From Polytrichum commune (taxonomy: Eukaryota > Streptophyta > Polytrichopsida > Polytrichales > Polytrichaceae), in assembly GCA_950295325.1 (NCBI GenBank), contig OX485804.1, positions 17,298,001 to 17,362,000 of the forward strand: a DNA stretch of 64,000 bases. The letters are read 5' to 3'. Made by a program: the position numbers and the translations under genes. Positions 1 through 11,289 of this stretch are shown one piece after another; position 1 is the stretch's first letter; every line of letters begins with the position of its first letter. The notes beneath the pieces are model-generated. The model was not told the origin of the DNA. It saw only the letters and a program-made list of their open reading frames with translations, and made no database searches.

Positions 1-395
1 TGTATTAGTGTAAATTAATTTGGCATTTGTTTTTTGCTAGTTGGCTATCTCAAATTTCAATAGAAGAATATTTTGTGAAAGAATGTGTCTTTCCTTGGTA
101 AAGAATCAATGAAATTGGCAAACCTACTATTATTACTTCTAAATGAATGAATGTGACATTCTTTCCGAGTAATGTAGTGGAATAGGAATCTTGTGATGAT
201 AGTGAGTGCCACTTTGGCCTTCGTCAAAAGCTGAAAAACCATACAATGCTAACCATTCCTTCTTGGCAATCATAGAAAAGGGGAATAAGTGTTTGAATTA
301 AAGCAATATAACACAACTTGGTACGCAATCTTTTAATTGCTAATTGTTTTAAAGCTCTTTTGAAAACCAAATGCAATTTCGACAACAACAATGAC
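1..395. other. No gene recognised
   Basis: AT-rich sequence at the window edge. I see no homologous coding frame, repeat or RNA gene here. Confidence 0.4.
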
Positions 396-923
396 ATGTT
401 GCTTTTGAACACCAACCCTGATTTTACATGTACACATACCCATAGTGATACCCAGGTTGATCCTACAAATCCTCACCATATTGTTGCTACCCATAAGCAT
501 AATGAGCCCCCTTTTATATTAGAGATGTTTAGAGCTCAAAGAAATGAGCCCTCTCATTGGTGGAGAGCTTGTAATTCAGACTTGTTCACTAAGTTCATGT
601 TACATTTGAGCTCTCAACTTGAGAACTCAAACATTTCATTGGGCTCACAACATGTAGAGGGTGTGTTAAAGGATCCTTTGCAGTGTGACTACGACAAACT
701 CTTTGTCAAAATCTTCAGCTACTTCGTGGAGCTCGGTGATGAATGTCAAGAGTTTGGGCTCTTATTTTCGAGTTCCAAGCCAATGGCCTTCCACGCATTC
801 TTTGGCTTGCCATCAATTACGCTTTGTTTGTATCCATTACTATTAGAATTTCACTTTGACCATGGCCACTTTACACTTGCCCAAACTATTGAGAGCTCGA
901 GGACTGGCCAAGCTTTGACTTAG
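396..923 (+). CDS. Unrecognised open frame, 175 aa
   Basis: An open frame from the first in-frame ATG (396) to a TAG at 921-923. The predicted product begins MLLLNTNPDF, is His- and Asn-rich at its N-terminus (THTHSD, THKHNE) and has a hydrophobic C-terminal part, but I recognise no domain. The frame is longer than chance would usually give in such AT-rich DNA. The stop overlaps the TTA target site and first base of the Harbinger MITE that starts at 923. Joining the flanks without the MITE leaves the same TAG, so the insertion did not create the stop. It may be a host gene fragment, a transposon remnant or chance. Confidence 0.22.
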   Translation: MLLLNTNPDFTCTHTHSDTQVDPTNPHHIVATHKHNEPPFILEMFRAQRNEPSHWWRACNSDLFTKFMLHLSSQLENSNISLGSQHVEGVLKDPLQCDYDKLFVKIFSYFVELGDECQEFGLLFSSSKPMAFHAFFGLPSITLCLYPLLLEFHFDHGHFTLAQTIESSRTGQALT

Positions 924-1305
924 GGCCGGTTCACACTATGGCCAAACTTCGAGAGGAGAAGCGTTTGGACCAATGAAAATGTAGAAATGTCCAAAGTCCG
1001 TCCTCTCGGCCTTAACACTAGAGGCCGAAGTCCAAAGGACATCGCCCCCAAAAGAGCTTAAGTGGCAGCACTTTTAGGAAGTTATGGTGCCAAGAGTTCG
1101 GCCTCTCGAGCAAAGTTTGGGTTGAGCAAAATGCTCGACCCAAACTTCCGTCGAGAGGCCAAACTTTTTTTCATTAAAATATTCAAAATCTGACAGTAGA
1201 TTATTTTAATATATTATTTCAGCCCAAAGGCTTCTCCTCTCGACATAGTTTGGTCCAGAAAAGTGACGCTTCTCCTCTCGACTTGGGCATAGTGTGAACC
1301 GGCCC
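923..1305. mobile_element. PIF/Harbinger Tourist-like MITE, 383 bp
   Basis: An 18-bp perfect terminal inverted repeat, GGGCCGGTTCACACTATG, is present at both ends. The element is flanked by TTA at 920-922 and 1306-1308, the 3-bp target duplication of PIF/Harbinger elements. The interior repeats CTCGAG/GAGAGG-rich blocks on both strands and has no coding capacity. The same TIR type (TTCACACTATG) recurs at 14619-15110. Confidence 0.88.
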
Positions 1306-1388
1306 TTAGTAGCTTGAGCTTTGGATGAAAGCATGTCATATCCAAATATCAAACTCCCGAAGATTGCAAATTGCAATCCTCAATTAGA

Positions 1389-1667
1389 GACGTAACCGGT
1401 TGGCCGCTTTGTTTCGCCCAGGTGGCACTACACGATTGGCTCTGAGCACACAGGTTTGCAGACGATAACCTCGACATCCCAGCCGGTTATGATCTAAATC
1501 GGATATAGACAGATTACATAATCACTTAAAGCCGGTTATGAGCAATTTCAAACGAATATGAGAACTATTCTGACACGTGGCATTTTAAGGATGCTCAAAT
1601 TTCAACAGGTGACCCACTGTTTAGGTCACCTGCGCGGCTCAACAAAGCGACCAATTGGTTACGTCCG
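1389..1667. repeat. Small inverted-repeat element
   Basis: The left end reads GACGTAACCGGTTGGCCGCT and the right end, read on the minus strand, GACGTAACCAATTGGTCGCT. The match continues through CTTTGTT and, more weakly, to CAGGTGGC/CAGGTGACC. I see a MITE-like structure of about 280 bp with no coding capacity. The superfamily and target duplication are not resolved. Confidence 0.55.
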
Positions 1668-1791
1668 GTAATCGTTTTATTGGAAAGGTTATCGGTGCAG
1701 AACAAGTTATGTCCAGCTGGCTCGCCCTCGCGGGCTCGCCACCTTGACAGAACCAGTTCTGCACCGATAACCTTTCCAATAAAACGATTAC
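1668..1791. repeat. Perfect 36-bp inverted repeat (hairpin)
   Basis: Positions 1668-1703 and 1756-1791 are exact reverse complements over 36 bp (ends GTAATCGTTTTATTGG and CCAATAAAACGATTAC), around a 52-bp G/C-rich loop containing CTCGCCCTCGCGGGC. It abuts the inverted-repeat element at 1389-1667. The perfect match suggests recent formation or ongoing conversion between the arms. Confidence 0.85.
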
Positions 1792-2003
1792 CTAATACGT
1801 AGTGTGAAGGGGGGCCTCATGTATGTGAGCTTAGAACAGAGATGTTGTAAAGTGGTCAAAATCTTCTGAAATGCAGCATGTCCCTTTATTTTAGAATGCA
1901 AATATAGGAGGGTCATAACTGTATGGATAATTGGTTCCAAATTAGGTTCATGTACCTCACTGTTGACATTCCTTCACAAGAGTCAACTTTGTACGGAACA
2001 ATT

Positions 2004-2174
2004 CAATGAACGGAAGAACCGGCTTGCTAGTTACCAATTATTTTAGAGGATTTTATTGAATATACCCTCATTCCATGAAGAAAAACCAAACAATATCAAC
2101 ATATACAGTAACTGGTTGGACTTGGAAACACTGGGATCTTGATTGATTGTGCCCAAAAATCTCCCTGGACACTG
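2004..2174 (+). mobile_element. hAT-type MITE, copy 1 (internally deleted)
   Basis: Starts CAATGAACGG and ends GGACACTG, with the family interior TTTTAGAGG and TATGCCC-like blocks. It is flanked by a perfect 8-bp duplication GAACAATT (1996-2003 and 2175-2182). It is about 55 bp shorter than the full copies, because the segment between GTTAC and TTATTTTAGAGG is missing. An 8-bp duplication plus CA-type termini fits the hAT superfamily. Confidence 0.85.
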
Positions 2175-3145
2175 GAACAATTCACATGTTCTAGTTCAGT
2201 CCTAGTGCACTATTTATGGTATTTAGTGTCACGCAAATTATTTGCAAAGGGCCTAATCTAGATGGCTAGAGGTCTTGAAGTATCATGGCTGCTAATTACT
2301 AATATATACTATTCATCAACATGAGTAGTTTTTTTAAGTGAAACATATCTGCATTATGATATTTAGCATAGCGCATTGAGATACTTGAGATGATAGTTTT
2401 GCGGTTTAGTATGCAAGGGGAAGATATTATTGAGGATACTAATGGCAAGTGTCATGTGTGTATATTTAAGTATGCAAGAGGAAGATATTCTTGAGCATTC
2501 TAATGTCAAGTGTCATTTGTATACACTTTAATCAACTTACAGATTATTGTGTAACATAGACATAGAGTAGACATACCCATTTCCAATACCCCCCCCCCCC
2601 AATCGTAATATATAGAGTCTACTAAAGCCGTGAACTTCCACACATGTAGTTGTGATTTTCTAACATGATGGAAGAGGTCATGAAGAATCACACACGCAAC
2701 CGTCTCATTCAACACGAGAAAAATAGTAAGTTAAAGCATGGATTTAGATTCCTTGAAAAGGGCACTAATTGTACTCAAGTTTTTGTCTCCCATTTATCAT
2801 AAATAAATGACCTATGCTTTGAATATGGGTTGGGAGAGAATCCTACGTTTGGAAATTAATAGTAACTTCAAAACTTGGAGTCAATTGTGATTTTCTTTGT
2901 CAAATGTTATGATATCAGATTCTTGACTTGTGAAAATTCACTCCAATATCACACTTGTACAACACTTCTGTGAAATTGTTTAAGTTAACAAAAATAAGTC
3001 TGTCTATTCTACACCTCGAAACACTAGTGAACATACTTATGCCAAGATATTAAAAAGCGCACTTGAATGCCATGTGTCATGTAAGTGACATTGAATACCA
3101 TAAAGAGTGTAGCATTGTTGTGATGTATGCGGAGAATGCTTGATT
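2175..3145. other. No gene recognised
   Basis: AT-rich intergenic DNA. A poly-C run occurs at about 2590-2600. Short TTTAGTGTCA-like words near 2220 resemble the CTACACTA-type repeat family, but no element boundary can be set. Confidence 0.4.
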
Positions 3146-3195
3146 GTAAGTGACACTAAACATCTATGTTGTAAATAATATCTAGTGTCACTTAC
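3146..3195. repeat. Short hairpin related to CTACACTA-type repeats
   Basis: GTAAGTGACACTA at 3146-3158 is the exact reverse complement of TAGTGTCACTTAC at 3183-3195. Weaker pairing extends outward on both sides. The words TAGTGTCA and CACTTAGTAAGTGA recur in elements at 12893, 21558 and 30959, so this is probably a fold-back relic of that family. Confidence 0.45.
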
Positions 3196-3222
3196 TAATC
3201 AATGTTATGCAATGCTTATAGT

Positions 3223-4001
3223 TTTTGCCGAGAATATAACTTATTACCAAATGAAGTCATTATGTTGTATACTATCCATACAACATATTTGATCTTTGTT
3301 CGTAAAAAATGAAAGCTAGAGTAAGAAATTATAGCCTTGTGTTTATAGAATAAAAAATGCAACACTAGGTAAGATACAACAAGGTAGATGGGTCTTAAGT
3401 GGCTTGTTTTATTAATCCGACCCCTAGATTTGATTGGTAGTTGGCTTAGTGAGGATAAAGAGCAAACATCATCAAGGCACCCTAAAGACACATGTTTTAA
3501 AAGAGATTGGATTACATCTATATTAATAACTACTCTACACTCAATAGTGAACACGATTGGGGGATCTATGTATCCAGTTAAGAAATCAACAAACATACAC
3601 TTCTAATCACCATAACTAAATTAGCGGAGGTCCGATTTTCAATATGTTATTTTGCATATGTTCAATTGTAGACTTGCTAATGCAACACAAGTTTTGTTGT
3701 GTAAATCTAATCGACAATAGTTGGATAACATGACAAACGAACCATATAACATCCACATACCTTGTGTGATGTGGAGGAAATTTGTGGGGCTAGCTAACTT
3801 GAAGATTCCAAACCAATATACACATATATCATTGTTGTTGTGCGTCAAAATCATGCATGTTATCTTAACTATATTGATTATCCCAATCACTGTGTTACTA
3901 TTCGAAGTGGCATGGTGCTATAAGCCTATAACTATGTAATGAGAGTGTAATTTTTTACCAAGCAAAGTCATTTATATTCTATTCATGACATTATTCAGCT
4001 G
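3223..4001. other. No gene recognised
   Basis: AT-rich intergenic DNA. The open frames on both strands here are short, overlap one another and show no recognisable protein family. Confidence 0.4.
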
Positions 4002-4227
4002 CAGTGATCGGGGAATTTTTTGCACATAGTCTGTTGAGATCCTAGTGTTTGCAAGTCCAACCAGTTACATGTTGGCATCCTTTAGCTTTCCTTTATTAAA
4101 TTGGGGTATATCCTATAATTTCCTCTAAAATGATCAGTAATTTTCCTGTAGTCTTCACCTTCAATCGGTTATTTCTCAAACTCAACCGGATCATCTGTAA
4201 CTAACTTCCGGTTCTCCCCGATAATAG
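4002..4227 (-). mobile_element. hAT-type MITE, copy 2
   Basis: Full-length copy of about 226 bp, in reverse orientation to copy 1. Ends are CAGTGATCGGGGA and CCCCGATAATAG. It is flanked by a perfect 8-bp duplication TTCAGCTG at 3994-4001 and 4228-4235. The interior carries the family's conserved CCGGTT-containing blocks. Confidence 0.9.
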
Positions 4228-4997
4228 TTCAGCTGCTATCAGGTGTTCGATTACAATAATATCAATGGCAGTGCTCCAGCCAAGTTTATCAGGTTGAATT
4301 AGTTGGTAAGAGAATAACAGGGCACACAGTACTTCCAAATACAATCTAGATTATTCCCAGCCCAACCCAACACACAGTATTAGCTGGAAAATGCTATGTA
4401 TAATTTGCAAACAACTTATTGAAATTTCGTTTGTAAATTTTGAACTCCTGAATAAGACGTTATTGCATTGCATACCTCCAAATAGTAACACGAACTAATT
4501 GGGATAATGGCAGTGTAGTGTGCACTACACTACTTCTAAAAACACTAAATACTCATTGTTCTTTTGCATAAAATTGGTGTGTACAATCAATGGTGAGCAA
4601 GTAAAATTTTATTGGGTTGGTAACTGAAGGTAAGGATACCATGGTGGTACCCCAACAGAGCAACATGGCTTCACAACCCGTAACAAGACTTCAAATGAGT
4701 CTTTACTTCCATAAACAAAGTCTCAATGGCAATGACCTCTTATCCATGCACCACGTGAAGGGGATGTCATAATCTTATACAATAACATCTTTAGACCTAT
4801 TCCTACATATTGCTTCAAGGTTAGCAAAAGCAACTCACCAAAATCAGCATTGCTCTTGTGAGACGCGCCGAATAAATTCCCCTCCCTCAACCCATGAAGG
4901 CAAAATATTGTGAGCAGTGGGCTCCCTTGGCTTTTTCATCCTACAATCACCCTACTCTCGCCTATTTTCTAACCCGCCTCTTCTCTACTCTAATACG

Positions 4998-7097
4998 TTA
5001 CTCTGCCTTCTTCGTGCTCCTGAAGCTTTCCCTCAACTCTGCAAACTTCTTGAAACACTGCTGCTTGTTCTTTGCGGGCACCGCAGCTGCAATTCTATCC
5101 CACCTGTTGGCCGTGTCTTTCGGAAAAGCCTTGATGGCTTTCACTAGCGCAACTTCCTGGGTCTCCGACCATCCTTCCCCTTCTGGAACGTTCCCGTTAC
5201 TCTGTGCGCCGCCCTGAGATTCCTCCTTCGCGTTCGTCCCGTTCTCCGTGCCCTTCCCGTTTGATGTCCCCTCCGAACCCCCGCTCGACGGCCTTGCCTT
5301 CTCCGATGCTCTCGGAACGCCTGCTGACCCGTTGGCCGCTATCTTGGGGACGCTCTTGCCATCCGCCGGTCCGTCCTCCCTTGTCGACAAGGGCGAATCT
5401 ATAACCGTGTTCCCTACTTTCCTCTTCTGCAAAAAAGAATCGAACGCCTTCGACGAGTCCGGTTTCTGTAAGAGAACCGTCTTCACCGCCTTCAAAATCT
5501 CTTCCACCGTCCGGTTCGTTCCGATGTACGTCGACACCACTTCCCATCGCTGCGACGTGCCCTTCGGATACTTGATCACCGCCTTCCGTAACAGGTCCAC
5601 CTCCTCCTTGCTCCAAGGCCTCTCCTTCTTCTCCACCGCATTCATCACTGTGCTCCCTCTCTTGCCCTTCTCTGCACTCTGCTTCTTGCTCTCGCTCGCT
5701 GCCTCTGCCTCCGCCTTCGACGGCGTCTTGTCGCTGTCGTAGCTTGATTGCAACGACGCGCTGGAGTTGCTTCTGCTCGGGGCAGCCGCCGACTCCGAAG
5801 CCGCCACCTTCTCCGCTCCGCTCATCACATTTCTCAAGTAATCTGCTTGCCCCTCCACCACGCTCATGCCCTCCAACCTCTCGCACAGCCCCCTCAACAG
5901 CGAGATCTCCAACGTGTTGCACAGGTCCTCCACATTGTCGTCCGAAACCCCGTTGTCCTTTTGAGCCACCGCGCCCGCTGCCACCGCTCGCAACCTTGCC
6001 TTCTCTTTCCTCAACAGCTTCTTCTCCTTCTCCTTCTGCTTCTTGTTGGCCGACGCCTCCTCCGCGGCCTTCTTCTCCTCCTCTTCCTTCCGCAGCCTTT
6101 CCTCTTCCACCGCGCGCAGAGCCTCCTCTTCCTTGTCCTTGCGCGCTTGCACCTTCGCTTGCTTCTTGCGAAGCTTCTCTGCCTTCTCCTCCTCTTTCCT
6201 CCGCGCGATCCGAGGATCCTTCTTATACGCATTCTCCGTCATCAACCTTATCCGTGCGTTCTCCTCCTTCTTCGCCTTCTCCCTGAACTTTGCGTTCTGC
6301 CTCTCCATCCACCGCTTGTGCTCCCTGCTTTCCGCCTGCTCCAGGTCGAACTCGTCTGCGTGAGGGAATTCCCTCCAGCTCTTGAACGCCCACCAGAAAT
6401 CGTAGAACCTGTCCACCTCCTCAATCTTTGTCTCCTCCTCTCCCAGCCCGGGCACCGGCTGCACCATGGACCACCTCCCGTTTCGAGCAAACACCGGCCC
6501 AAAAATCTTGAAAAAGTCCCCCGCTGCGCAATCGCTGGGGATGTCATCGTCGAATTCGTCGATGGAATCGTACGTCCTTCGCTTCACCGGATCTATCAAC
6601 ACTTCGTACGCTAACTGGATCGACTTGAAGTGCTGGTCGATCTCCTCCTTCTTTATCTGCTTCTTCTCCTCCGTGTCTTCCGTCAATAGAAACGACGCCT
6701 GCTTGTCCGGGTGGTGCTTCAAAGCCGCCTCCCTGTAGCTCTTCCTAATCTGGTCTTCCGTGGCCAGAAACCGAAGATGGCTCAGTCCTAGCAGTGCATA
6801 GTGATCTTGACTGTCTGGACCGTCCCCTGATTTCTTCTTCCCCTTGAATTGGTAAGAATCTACGGAGGGCGACTCCGGCACCCCCTTCTCCTTCTTCTCT
6901 GCGACATCCTCTTCCGCATCCACCACCTTCTTATCTAACCCTAAAGCCCGCTTTGCTGCCTCATGGAATGAGTGGCCTGCTGGATCTCGCCAATACGCCG
7001 GCGTGCACTTGCTGTTGGATGCCACATACTCCGGAAGTGTAGCCGGAATATCACCTGCAAAATAAGTAAGATACAGCCGGTCCTGTGTGCCCGGCAT
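4998..7097 (-). CDS. ZRF1/GlsA-type DnaJ-SANT protein, copy A
   Basis: A 699-aa, intronless protein of the ZRF1/DNAJC2 family (GlsA in plants). Family members are ribosome-associated Hsp70 co-chaperones and chromatin factors that read H2A ubiquitylation; this role is inferred by homology. The J domain lies at about 98-178 with the HPD motif at 129-131. A basic/acidic charged helix rich in KEEE repeats follows (about 250-370, the zuotin-type ubiquitin-binding region). Two SANT/Myb domains lie at about 493-540 (RPWSKEEVDLL) and 642-690 (GWSETQEVALV). The first in-frame ATG after the upstream frame gives MPGTQDRLYL, which aligns with the family N-terminus (RLxTY, then DPAGHSFH). The CDS is G/C-rich. 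It differs from copy B at only four residues (58, 59, 61 and 73 here V, V, A, V). Length and both domain types fit an intact gene. Confidence 0.93.
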   Translation of the reverse strand: MPGTQDRLYLTYFAGDIPATLPEYVASNSKCTPAYWRDPAGHSFHEAAKRALGLDKKVVDAEEDVAEKKEKGVPESPSVDSYQFKGKKKSGDGPDSQDHYALLGLSHLRFLATEDQIRKSYREAALKHHPDKQASFLLTEDTEEKKQIKKEEIDQHFKSIQLAYEVLIDPVKRRTYDSIDEFDDDIPSDCAAGDFFKIFGPVFARNGRWSMVQPVPGLGEEETKIEEVDRFYDFWWAFKSWREFPHADEFDLEQAESREHKRWMERQNAKFREKAKKEENARIRLMTENAYKKDPRIARRKEEEKAEKLRKKQAKVQARKDKEEEALRAVEEERLRKEEEEKKAAEEASANKKQKEKEKKLLRKEKARLRAVAAGAVAQKDNGVSDDNVEDLCNTLEISLLRGLCERLEGMSVVEGQADYLRNVMSGAEKVAASESAAAPSRSNSSASLQSSYDSDKTPSKAEAEAASESKKQSAEKGKRGSTVMNAVEKKERPWSKEEVDLLRKAVIKYPKGTSQRWEVVSTYIGTNRTVEEILKAVKTVLLQKPDSSKAFDSFLQKRKVGNTVIDSPLSTREDGPADGKSVPKIAANGSAGVPRASEKARPSSGGSEGTSNGKGTENGTNAKEESQGGAQSNGNVPEGEGWSETQEVALVKAIKAFPKDTANRWDRIAAAVPAKNKQQCFKKFAELRESFRSTKKAE

Positions 7098-8965
7098 CGT
7101 AACCAATTGCTACCCGTGCCCTTCGATTCCAACAACCTTATTCCTCAGACCCTTTCAATCTCGTTGATGGATCTTGCTTCACTCCTGCAGCTGTGACACC
7201 AAACAGACCACCACCGTCAACTTTCCATCCCATGCATACTCACTGTCCCCGACAATATCGTCCACACAAATCCCAGGTGCAATGCTTAGAATGAGCTTAC
7301 AATTCTTGCAGCACTTAGCAGAGACTCATATGGCTCGCTACTTGTGCTTCAGGAGTGAAGCCAGTTGCCCTCCATATTGTGAAAGGATTACAGCTAAAAG
7401 GACTTGACAAAAACATGAGAATGCACAACATATGCGACCAAGACGCAGCAGCCAGGGACTGTGGGCATTGTGCAACTTGGTCATTCCACTTGTCCTCCAG
7501 CTCTTACGAGACTTTTCCCTTTCTAGACCACAGTCCGCACAGTTGTCCCCTAACAGTTTCAGAAGGCCAATCATCAGCTGCCCAGAATGGGCAACCGTAA
7601 TAGCAACTTCATTATTGTCTCTAAAGTCCTGTCCCGGGCTCTAGTGTCCACGTTGAAACCAAAAGTAACGCTCTACAACATGAATTCACCTCACCTAATG
7701 GCCAAGCCATGTACACGGGAGATATCTCCAACTTCTCCGTGTGGAACCACGTGCCATTCATGCCAGAGCGCACAAATGAGCATCTGATGACGTTATATGA
7801 AAAATAAACGTGATCTTCCGCGAATGTAAGTATGTCCCTATATACCCACCAAGAAATGTCACCCTCCTCATCGTGCCCCCCGCGTCGACTTAACATAGAT
7901 AACCCTAAGTGCAATACGAATATTAGCGCCTTGGCCGAAAGAGAAGGTAGAGGTTGAATAGAAGCCCCTGCTAAATTTGAAAACCGTGACTTGAAGGCGC
8001 AACTCTCCCCTACTTAAATTCTTACCCTCTCATTACGTGTTCCAATCAGCCGGTGCTCGAAATTGGAGCACACCCTGTGCCTAACCCTAACATACAGATA
8101 ATGTCCCCAACTCCACAACAGCGAAAAACAACACAACCGCAAACATGCCCGATGACAACACACACCATACCGAACCTCACCACGCGCCCTGGAGGCGCGA
8201 AGCCGCGAAAACGCACCACAAACCCGCCCTGCCCGGACCAGAGCGGCCACCACCTCTCAACCTACAACCACGACCTACTCCTCTCCTCCGACAATCAGCT
8301 GCTTGCATCATCAGAATGGGGAGAATAACCCGAAAACCCTAACCAACTCGAACAAGCTCTTCCAAATTATGCACAGCCCGACCGACCGACCGACCGGCCA
8401 CCATAGCCTTCGCTCACATCCGTGGGGCAACTCACCTCGTGCGGAATTCCGCGCAGCATGACTCAGGAGAGGGGCACGGAGGACACAAAACCCTTGCCAC
8501 CGAAAGAAACCCTAGGGCGAGAGGGAGATAGAGAGAGAGAGGCAGAGAGAAGAGCTGGTGACAGAGGAAAGCAAGGGATGCGAAAGTGAGCAGGACTCGT
8601 TCCTCACCCTGGACTCATTTCGCAAGCAGCAGATGAGCGGCAGCGTGCCGACAGCGTGCAGATGAGGATGGGATGGCAATGGAAGTGGAAACCGTGGCAG
8701 AGGCCTGGCAGCTCGAAGCCGCAGCAGCAGCAACAACAGCGGGAGATGGCGGGGGGTGCCGGCCTCCTCCCTGGCGGCGGCGTCTACGAAGGGCCACGAG
8801 GGGAGAGGAGAGGAGGAGAACAAAAGAGAAAGAGCCCCTGCTTGCTAGGTGGCCCAATGGGCTCCTGGGTGGCAGGGGAGAGACGAGAGGAGACCAACGC
8901 AGACCCAGCTGCCTGGTAGGTACCTCTTTTGCTCCCTGGGTGGGTAGGTAGGTAGGTAGGTACAC
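7098..8965 (-). promoter_or_regulatory. 5' leader and promoter region of ZRF1-like copy A
   Basis: Conserved with 32342-34233 in the other arm despite many indels, so probably transcribed leader and promoter. A telobox-like AAACCCTAG (read here on the plus strand) lies at about 8508, a motif common in plant housekeeping promoters. GTGAG donor-like sites occur just downstream of an ATGAGTCCAGG block, hinting at a leader intron, which I cannot prove. Microsatellites (GACC)n at about 8380 and (TAGG)n at about 8940 mark its outer part. Confidence 0.55.
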
Positions 8966-9026
8966 CAAAATAGTCCTAATACTGTGGCCCACACTAATTA
9001 ATTTCTTAGGGGCTGTTCACACCATG

Positions 9027-9115
9027 GGCTGGGGCGAACCAACCCGTACATTGGTTCCTTGGAGGCAAGGGTTTAGGCATCCAACAAGGAACGAGTGCAT
9101 GGGTTGGTTTGCCCA
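9027..9115. repeat. Hairpin within the left end of Harbinger A
   Basis: GGGGCGAACCAACCC near 9027 pairs with GGGTTGGTTTGCCC near 9102-9115, and TTGGTTCCTTGG pairs with CCAACAAGGAAC. This segment is absent from the related element at 31341, where the TIR runs straight into CCATGGACC. It therefore looks like an insertion or a terminal duplication in this copy. Confidence 0.55.
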
Positions 9116-11289
9116 AATCATGTTGACACCATGGACCGTGCAGTCGTCCCAAGGCCATGTAAAATTTGTGATTGGTTGTTGAACTTGTCTTGGGACCACT
9201 TTGGTTTATACCAAGGGAAAAATGTCAGGGTGACCATGGAGTTCGAGACCCCCAGACGACATCTTGTGAGGCCTTTATTATCCACCGACATGGACTAACG
9301 GCGGTGAGAGAGACAAAAGAGATGGTTTGGTAGAAAGAAAGAAAAAATTGGCACCCATGATAGAGAATATATTGTTATAGTTTATTTATTTATTTGGGGG
9401 GGGGTGTAGATATAATAGCGGTTTCCTTTTATTACTTCCCAACGTTATATTTTATAACCATGGTAGAAGAGGCCGTAATTTGCAGCATTCTTTCAATTCT
9501 CTTGCATCCTTGTTTCGATATGGTTTGGATAGGAGTGTGTCAAAGTTTTTTTTCAATATGAAAGGATATATTGCTAATGAGAAGTCATGTAGAGAGTCTC
9601 AAGGAAAGTGGTTACAAAATTCACAATGGATGCAAGAAATGACACTTCCAATTTCCAAGAATAATCGTATATTTATTTCTCAAATGTTGCATGGTCTTGA
9701 TTTGCTCCCCTCTCCTTCTAGTGCATTTCACCCTCCTCCAATATATCCATGTTCAACTTTTTTGTAAGGAGGACGATTAGAGAGTCCTCGTAGATTTGGA
9801 ATTTTAAAAATTAAGAATAATAATAATAAAAGCAAAAATAACAACTTAATAGAAAGAAGAAATGGCGATTAGCAAAAGGAGTGAAAAAAATGAAGAAAAC
9901 CAACAAGAAAAAATGTGATTCAAGTTGGCAAATATGATAAAAAAAAAAAGCACGTAACAAGAATGAAATGGAGAGATTTTGAAGTGTTCCAATTTATTGC
10001 TATTCAAAGCAAGATAGACAAGGAATTGACAAAAATAAAATACAAAAAAAGATAAACAACATTTAAATATCAGTCACTTTTTTTTTTACAAAAAATAAGG
10101 TTGTAAGCAGTTGTATGTGGGCCGTATGATAAGGTTGTAAAAGGCCTTCACCCCTATGTCCCCCTTCTCCCAAAATTGGGTTGGGTGTTGCCACATGACT
10201 TTGTGGTTTAGTTACTATATTTAATTATTTTGCACGTGATAAGGTTTGAACTCACCTCTCTTCCATTCAAAACCATTCTCCCTCCTCCTTCAAACCATAA
10301 ATTCATCTCGTGTTTTCCAATTCTACCTACTCACAATCCTTTCATATACAACATGTTCTTCGCTTCTGTTGTGTTGATTGTACTTTACATTCACCACTTT
10401 CAATCATTTTTTTGCTTCTTTTTGGATTTCCATTCAGTTTTATTTTATAATAGTGATTTTGTGGATCAAAATACAAATCAATTGGTGGTTGCAATCAAAG
10501 GTTTCAACTATTGTTGGTTATCATACCATAATAAACAAAAAAAAAAAATTCTTAAATAATTCAAAACTAACAAGAGGGCTAATGAAGTTGCAACAACTTA
10601 TAAAAAACAATAATATAGGTGGTTTGATGAAATGGACGAATGACATGACAACATGCAAGTGTGCATCATCATATCCCTCGAAATACTACATCAGTATGGA
10701 AAGAAGATGTCATTCTATCGATACATATTTCATGTCAAACAAATACTACTACACCACCAATTGCCATATCATCAACTGCTGCAACACAAGACATAAATTT
10801 AGATAATTTGTTTGTAAAAAAAAACCCAAGATATTATAAAACAAATTTGTTGGAAGTGGATCTTGATAATTTTGGGCTATTCTTGTATTAATCCAAAAAT
10901 CGACAAATTTCCTTAAAAAAAACATGCATAAATAACTTTGATACTCTTCATATAAATTCTAAGTATTTTTTGTATCCATCCTACTGGCACTGTTTGATTA
11001 TGTGATGTTTGGTTTTTTAAAACCTTATACTACCACAAAGTTTTCTCTAATATTTCTTGCATCATAGTAACTTCATGAAGAAGGTTGCTTGCCTTCTCGT
11101 TTTTCTTTTACAAAAAACAAATTTATTATTACATCATTTACTTCATCAACAATTGTAACATCTTTGCTAGTTACAATCATTATGTTCACTTCAACAAACC
11201 CAACCTTTTTTTTTCTCCACAGTTCATTGTCCTATCATATTTCTTCCTTGCTAATTTTTCTAACCAATTTATAGTATGTTATAACAATT

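Larger units (their letters stand above)
4662..8965 (-). repeat. Left arm of a large inverted duplication
   Basis: This 4.3-kb segment is the reverse complement of 32342-36669. It covers the gene's upstream leader, CDS and 3' flank. From the 3' boundary (about 4670) through most of the CDS I saw no difference between the arms. The upstream leader differs by many substitutions and indels. The (TAGG)n tract near 8940-8965 pairs with the (CCTA)n tract at about 32345. The 3' homology stops abruptly at about 4662. Confidence 0.93.

Noticed and set aside
5197-6614. Long antisense and alternate-frame open frames within both ZRF1 copies (for example 5748-6614 and 35409-36134)
   Set aside because: They are by-products of a G/C-rich CDS with biased codons. 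The products are low-complexity Leu/Arg/Pro or Glu/Gly-rich chains, and the J/SANT frame explains the region.
9480-9767. 95-aa frame in Harbinger A as the Myb-like companion protein
   Set aside because: It starts from a non-ATG codon and I could not identify a SANT/Myb pattern, so it is left only as a possibility in the element entry.
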